From contig CAKQRE010000003.1 of assembly GCA_934271265.1 (NCBI GenBank), positions 185,568-249,567 on the forward strand: a stretch of 64,000 bases of DNA, written 5' to 3'. Made by a program: the position numbers and the translations under genes. The stretch is from an uncultured Clostridia bacterium (GTDB lineage: Bacteria; Bacillota; Clostridia; Christensenellales; Borkfalkiaceae). Under the pieces are notes generated by a model. It had not been told where the DNA came from and did no database searches. It saw only the letters and a program-made list of their open reading frames with translations. Below, piece after piece: positions 61,301-64,000 of the stretch (position 1 is the stretch's first letter; each line of letters starts with the position of its first letter).

Positions 61301-61480
61301 GAGATCTCCTCGCCTTCCGGAAAGGAAGGTCTTTCGGGCGGAGCGATCGCGGGCATCGCGGCAGGTTCGGCAGCGGCGGCGGGAATCGGCGGATTTGCAA
61401 TATTCTGGTTCGCCGTCAAGAAAAAGACGTTTGCGGATCTGATCGCTGCGATCAAAGGGGTTTTCGGTCAAAAAAGCTAA
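58352..61480 (+). CDS. Large surface protein with Cys/His-rich modules and InlB-like repeat
   Basis: A 1042-residue protein. A signal peptide is followed by a beta-rich domain (to about 280), then a chain of CxxC modules with regular His (HEHTWVEEIG..., KCKTCGD, CDECGKEY, FCKYCGKE, CAGCGKEF, VCKTCGEK, CSVCKK, CLICGKHY). Next is one InlB/Flg_new-type repeat (HKVTVNGELRIC...TTLTAVYGD), a Gly/Ser linker and a C-terminal membrane anchor (AGIAAGSAAAAGIGGFAIFWFAV) with a basic end. ATG 58352 is preferred to 58334 because GAAGGGAG lies eight bases upstream. It would be cell-wall exposed; adhesion or matrix role is inference. Confidence 0.75.
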   Translation: MTHNTGRAKIFTLVLGLALCLAAVFGVASGKGQPARAEETAIETLEVAFGKAGVGDSLADAFVFEDESAKTLKVPDGANYTATLTFVFKNGQATTLWKEDNASFPWSRVENQAIERKVAYCIRVRFAPKENYKLSKDGDLLKRNLKVSGAELGKGKDIEIWDSAGQNLTSTIIDIDFIISRGMTYLGYPRYISPRINEKVSGKIGTEFTDTGMWIGGAPAPYTYEAKVAPVGMKIQTVNVFDESNCYYRIIAKNAMDGGTMYVTATAADGQTCDIPVTIAAVSGGHEHTWVEEIGKIDHEHHGYTKCTDPACPGVSPAFDKGSQFASHEFYPGCNAKCKTCGDLGNPDAKHGFSAVASDDDATCHVFQCACGEIEKDGSGNAIKEEHSGGTRTCLNGALCDECGKEYLAATGHKYEFRSFGNGDGTYTHLGFCKYCGKENTDLRHSPTGGAATCRARAKCAYMYNGDVCGCEYGDFKAHNFVGGICTECSSDEYIREVVIDVPEYYEGMAYSPLFYPNVVKGNVIPNGLYSYKASSDLDGNDTLCNAGDCDKVFVTNNSVMCYAFKPHTTCKFPGSVDEINVSVTHGELLSKKVRESDGSLVVMVLLRVESAVQSLDIEVSRPLVGNAPETLQVTEKNGCDVTINTVEGYLHDGKFYDRVTYSVEITIKAPEGKVFPTLKAYDIPRWLCAYNITGGTLISCTQSADLTELTLKVRTSEATDCLHENVTMKEAGKLATCTEDGIKDKYACAGCGKEFFDAACTREWNDKAAALPKTGHDPDSGYTADKDKHYRVCKTCGEKEDEAPHDFGALVGQTEPTCMQNGVKAHYECSVCKKVVDGDKNETTPEDLKIPADPDRGHRFDVLKEEVPATDAANGIKAHKDCLICGKHYDANDKEISAFDLVIPKYGTHKVTVNGELRICVEGTSVTAVAEDPADGKEFKGWKDADGNIVSTDKTYTFTVTGETTLTAVYGDKASGGGSGDGEISSPSGKEGLSGGAIAGIAAGSAAAAGIGGFAIFWFAVKKKTFADLIAAIKGVFGQKS

Positions 61481-61558
61481 AAAATAACAAATTTCGCTTT
61501 CATGTCGCCGGTCTTCGGCGATCTGAAATAAATCGATTAAATCAAAAGGGGTAAAAGC

Positions 61559-62506
61559 ATGAAAAGAAAGTCGTTTATCGCAATAATGACGATTGTCCTG
61601 ACGGTTGTCCTTTTCGCCGCTTGCAACAAGGGCGGGCAACACAACTTTTCGGAAGAATGGAGCAACAACGAGACGCATCATTGGCATACATGCACAGACA
61701 AGGGCTGCGAGGAAACCAAAGATAAAACCGAGCACTCCTGGGACGGCGGCAAAGTGACTGTTGAGCCTACCACGGAAAAAGAAGGCGCTATGGTTTACGT
61801 TTGCACGGTCTGCCGCAGAGAAAAGACGGAGAAGATCGATAAACTTGTCGCCGAAAAAGAGTATACGATAACCTTTGACAGCAAGGGCGGCAGCGCGGTA
61901 CAACCCGTTAAGGCAAACGCGGGCGCGGCGATCACGGCTCCCGCCGATCCCACCAAAGAGGGTTTTGTTTTTGCGGGCTGGTACGAAAGTGCGGACGGCG
62001 GAGTAACTCTTTCCGACACGGCATTCGGTTTTGCATATATGCCGGCAAGAGTTTTCACTCTTTACGCAAAGTGGGCGACCGCCGACATCAAGGGCAAGAC
62101 TTTCAATAAAGTCGACGCCACCGTCGAGTGGGAGTCCGAAGCCGTCAAGAAAGCGCTTCTTGCGGAAATGGAAATGACGGAGGAGCAATATATTCAATTC
62201 GTCGATTCGTCAAAGATCACAATTGAGTTTGCAGCTGATAAAAATACCGCGTCGGTGACCTTTGATCAGGGTCCGGGCGGAGAAGGCGGTCAAGGCAGAT
62301 TCGCGGTGCTGTATAAAATTAAAGGTACTGCAATCGTGTTTTACGACAGCGAAGAAGATATGGAAAAAGAAATCCCCGCTCACGCGTACGGATTGCTTGC
62401 CGGCTCGACGTTTGAGTTGTCCGCAGATAAAACGACCATTATACAGACAAATACCGAACCGGGAATGGGCACGTTTAAATATAAGTATAGCGTTGTGGTA
62501 AAATAG
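61559..62506 (+). CDS. Lipoprotein with Cys/His module and InlB-type B-repeat
   Basis: A 315-residue lipoprotein (lipobox Cys22, FAAC). A short Cys/His module (HNFSEEWSNNETHHWHTC, then VYVCTVCRREK) resembles those of the preceding protein. One Listeria-Bacteroides (InlB B) repeat follows: YTITFDSKGGSAVQPVKANAG...GWYES...FTLYAKWA (about residues 100-178). The C-terminal 140 residues form a beta-rich, lipocalin-like region of unknown family. AAAGGGGTAAAAGC precedes the ATG. It follows the large surface protein by 78 bases and probably shares its transcript. Confidence 0.8.
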   Translation: MKRKSFIAIMTIVLTVVLFAACNKGGQHNFSEEWSNNETHHWHTCTDKGCEETKDKTEHSWDGGKVTVEPTTEKEGAMVYVCTVCRREKTEKIDKLVAEKEYTITFDSKGGSAVQPVKANAGAAITAPADPTKEGFVFAGWYESADGGVTLSDTAFGFAYMPARVFTLYAKWATADIKGKTFNKVDATVEWESEAVKKALLAEMEMTEEQYIQFVDSSKITIEFAADKNTASVTFDQGPGGEGGQGRFAVLYKIKGTAIVFYDSEEDMEKEIPAHAYGLLAGSTFELSADKTTIIQTNTEPGMGTFKYKYSVVVK

Positions 62507-62661
62507 ATCTAAAAAAGCGCATCGATTTTTCAAAAACGACAAAACCACGCCTATAAGTCGATTATCGGTATAAAAACGGCGTAAATAAAAAATATAACGC
62601 CTTTAAAGTTCAGGATCGCAAATCCAAAATCAATTAAAAAACAAAATAAGGAGGAAAATTC

Positions 62662-64000
62662 ATGAAAAGAAAATCGATCATCGTTCTGTCCGTGTTGTTT
62701 ATCGCATTGATCCTGTGTGTTTTTGCAGGCTGCGGCAATTGCAGCGGTTGCGGCGATAAAACGGTCGAGCTGAAAAGCAGTACGGGGGTTACGCTTACCG
62801 GCGGAAACTTCGGAAAAAAGGCAAAACTCATAACCGAAAAAGTGGAAATGACGGAAGAAAACGTCAAAAAAACGATCGAAAAACTGCCGGAAGAGTTTAA
62901 GTTGCTTGCCGACGAAAAAACGGCGACGATCGACATTTCGGTGGAATCCGAAGGAGTGAAGGTTCAACCCGACGGAAAAGTTAGAGTGTCCGTACCCGCG
63001 CCCATAGAAGGCGTCGAGGAATATTTAGTTTTCCACATTAAGAGCGAGAGCATAGTCGAACGACTCGACTGCGAGTTTATAGACGGAAAGGTCGTTTTTG
63101 AAACGGACTCTTTCTCTCCTTACGTTTTTCTTGACAACTCAGATATTTCGCAACTCGTTATAAAGAATCCCGGCCCGTGCGAGGGAACGGTTATCGTATC
63201 GTCTGAATTCGAATTTTTTTATAGTTCAGATTATATGGTAATTGACAAAATCTATTCCGGCGAAGAAAAGACAATCTATTCCAAAGCGAACAAAAAATTG
63301 ACACTTTCCGTTGAATGCGGATATGATTTTGTTCTTGGCGGCTGGTTTATGGAGAAAGACGGAAAAATCGAAAGCACTCCGTTTTCAACGGAAAGCCTCG
63401 TTGAGCACGAAACCGTTGCCGGCACAACGACGATAGTTTGCAAATTCGCGGCCGATCTTACCGATATGGAAAGCATATGGGCGTTCCCCGGTACTTCAAA
63501 CATGCCTAAGGGCTATGCGGACGGAAGAGCCGCCACGTCGGTATACATCAAACCCGGCAATCAGGTGGGAATCGACTTAAGCAAACTTATCATCAAGGGT
63601 AAAAAGAGAAAAGGCTTCAGACTTGTGTACACGCTTCTTGCGCCCGAACAATTCGTCGTTTCGGGGCTTGACGAAATCGATTATTCCAAAGAGGGCGAGT
63701 ATCGCGTGGAATATAAGGTCAGAGTCAGCGACGAAAAAGAACTTACTCTTGTTATAACCGTTTATGTTTCCGAGAAGAACAGCGACATTATGGTTAGAGC
63801 CGGAATAGGCGGACACTTCTATATGGAAGAAAAATATGACACCTACATCGAAAAACAGCTTATCTTCACCGAAAAAGATCAGAAGTACAGCATTACCGCC
63901 GAACCCGCTCGCGATTTCGAATTCGACGGTTGGTACAGATGGTATGCCGGCGGCATTCTCGGCGATCGTCTCTCCGAAAATGCGACTTACGAAATCGGCA
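62662..64000 (+). CDS. Lipoprotein with InlB-like repeats (3' partial)
   Basis: This open frame of 446 codons runs off the right edge. Lipobox at Cys24 (FAGC) is followed by a Cys-rich linker (NCSGCG), an acidic helix-rich region and a beta-domain (to about 200). At least two beta-repeat units with a Gly-Gly/Asp-Gly-Trp core follow (FVLGGWFMEKDGK about 225-240; FEFDGWYRWYAGG near the edge), as in InlB/Flg_new modules. Its signal peptide starts like the previous gene's (MKRKSxI), and AAGGAGGAAAATTC precedes ATG 62662. Surface-exposed; function unknown. Confidence 0.75.
   Translation, partial: MKRKSIIVLSVLFIALILCVFAGCGNCSGCGDKTVELKSSTGVTLTGGNFGKKAKLITEKVEMTEENVKKTIEKLPEEFKLLADEKTATIDISVESEGVKVQPDGKVRVSVPAPIEGVEEYLVFHIKSESIVERLDCEFIDGKVVFETDSFSPYVFLDNSDISQLVIKNPGPCEGTVIVSSEFEFFYSSDYMVIDKIYSGEEKTIYSKANKKLTLSVECGYDFVLGGWFMEKDGKIESTPFSTESLVEHETVAGTTTIVCKFAADLTDMESIWAFPGTSNMPKGYADGRAATSVYIKPGNQVGIDLSKLIIKGKKRKGFRLVYTLLAPEQFVVSGLDEIDYSKEGEYRVEYKVRVSDEKELTLVITVYVSEKNSDIMVRAGIGGHFYMEEKYDTYIEKQLIFTEKDQKYSITAEPARDFEFDGWYRWYAGGILGDRLSENATYEIG

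Noticed and set aside
1..64000. CRISPR arrays, tRNA, rRNA, integrase, transposase
   Set aside because: None was recognised on either strand. No regularly spaced repeats or cloverleaf-like sequences stood out, though this was by reading only.

Overview
The window looks like the chromosome of an anaerobic, low-to-mid GC Bacillota, probably a gut Clostridia. The reasons are a YabP-YabQ-DivIC sporulation/division block, the YqgF-DUF1292 and Lon-EngB gene pairs, strong AGGAGG ribosome-binding sites, many lipoproteins plus Lgt, monoderm-type C-terminal membrane anchors, and TTGACA/TATAAT promoters followed by intrinsic terminators. The exact lineage (Christensenellales-like is my guess) is inference. 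I found no rRNA, tRNA, CRISPR array, transposase or integrase.

Layout. 1-11.7 kb: a glycan-use locus with a cut-off surface protein, a CUT1 sugar-ABC permease, a TIM-barrel-like lipoprotein, a second surface protein, a lipoprotein phosphoesterase, a ROK regulator, a DUF4838-type glycosidase-like protein and a SASA/SGNH esterase. 11.7-23.3 kb: mostly metabolism and housekeeping (Fe-alcohol dehydrogenase, HAD phosphatase, uridine-kinase-like protein, YqgF, DUF1292 protein, TetR plus oleate hydratase, GMP synthase). Within it lies a minus-strand trio of a lipoprotein and two very small proteins. 23.4-27.0 kb: an AT-richer island with a NatAB-type ABC exporter and the tail of a polymorphic-toxin gene (HINT end, frameshifted toxin tip) followed by a DUF4279 immunity-like gene. 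27.2-40.2 kb: zinc-ribbon membrane protein, aldose epimerase, Lgt, Lon, EngB, DUF1846 protein, phosphoesterase, PTS-IIC-like permease, YabP, YabQ, DivIC, Ppx/GppA and an M50 protease-like protein.

40.3-50.3 kb holds the most unusual material. A putative heavy-metal exporter behind a palindrome and a MATE exporter lead into a dynamin-like GTPase overlapping or abutting two one-TM membrane proteins. Next comes an ECF sigma factor, an RsgI-like transmembrane anti-sigma protein and a lipoprotein that repeats the RsgI extracellular NPS-motif domain. The sigma gene and the lipoprotein gene share a near-identical upstream element (TGCAAC, 18 nt, GTTTAAT) that fits an autoregulated ECF promoter. A weaker copy precedes the large surface protein at 58.35 kb.

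50.3-64 kb: TetR and DegV divergent pair; a yybP-ykoY (Mn2+) riboswitch with terminator ahead of a Ca/Mn P-type ATPase; a minus-strand pair of a solute-binding lipoprotein and a membrane-bound LuxR-type regulator; then three consecutive surface proteins or lipoproteins with Cys/His-rich or InlB-like repeats, the last cut by the window end. The strongest candidates for something undescribed are the ECF/RsgI-like/lipoprotein circuit with its promoter element, the dynamin plus two-membrane-protein module, and the small-protein trio at 19.8-20.9 kb.
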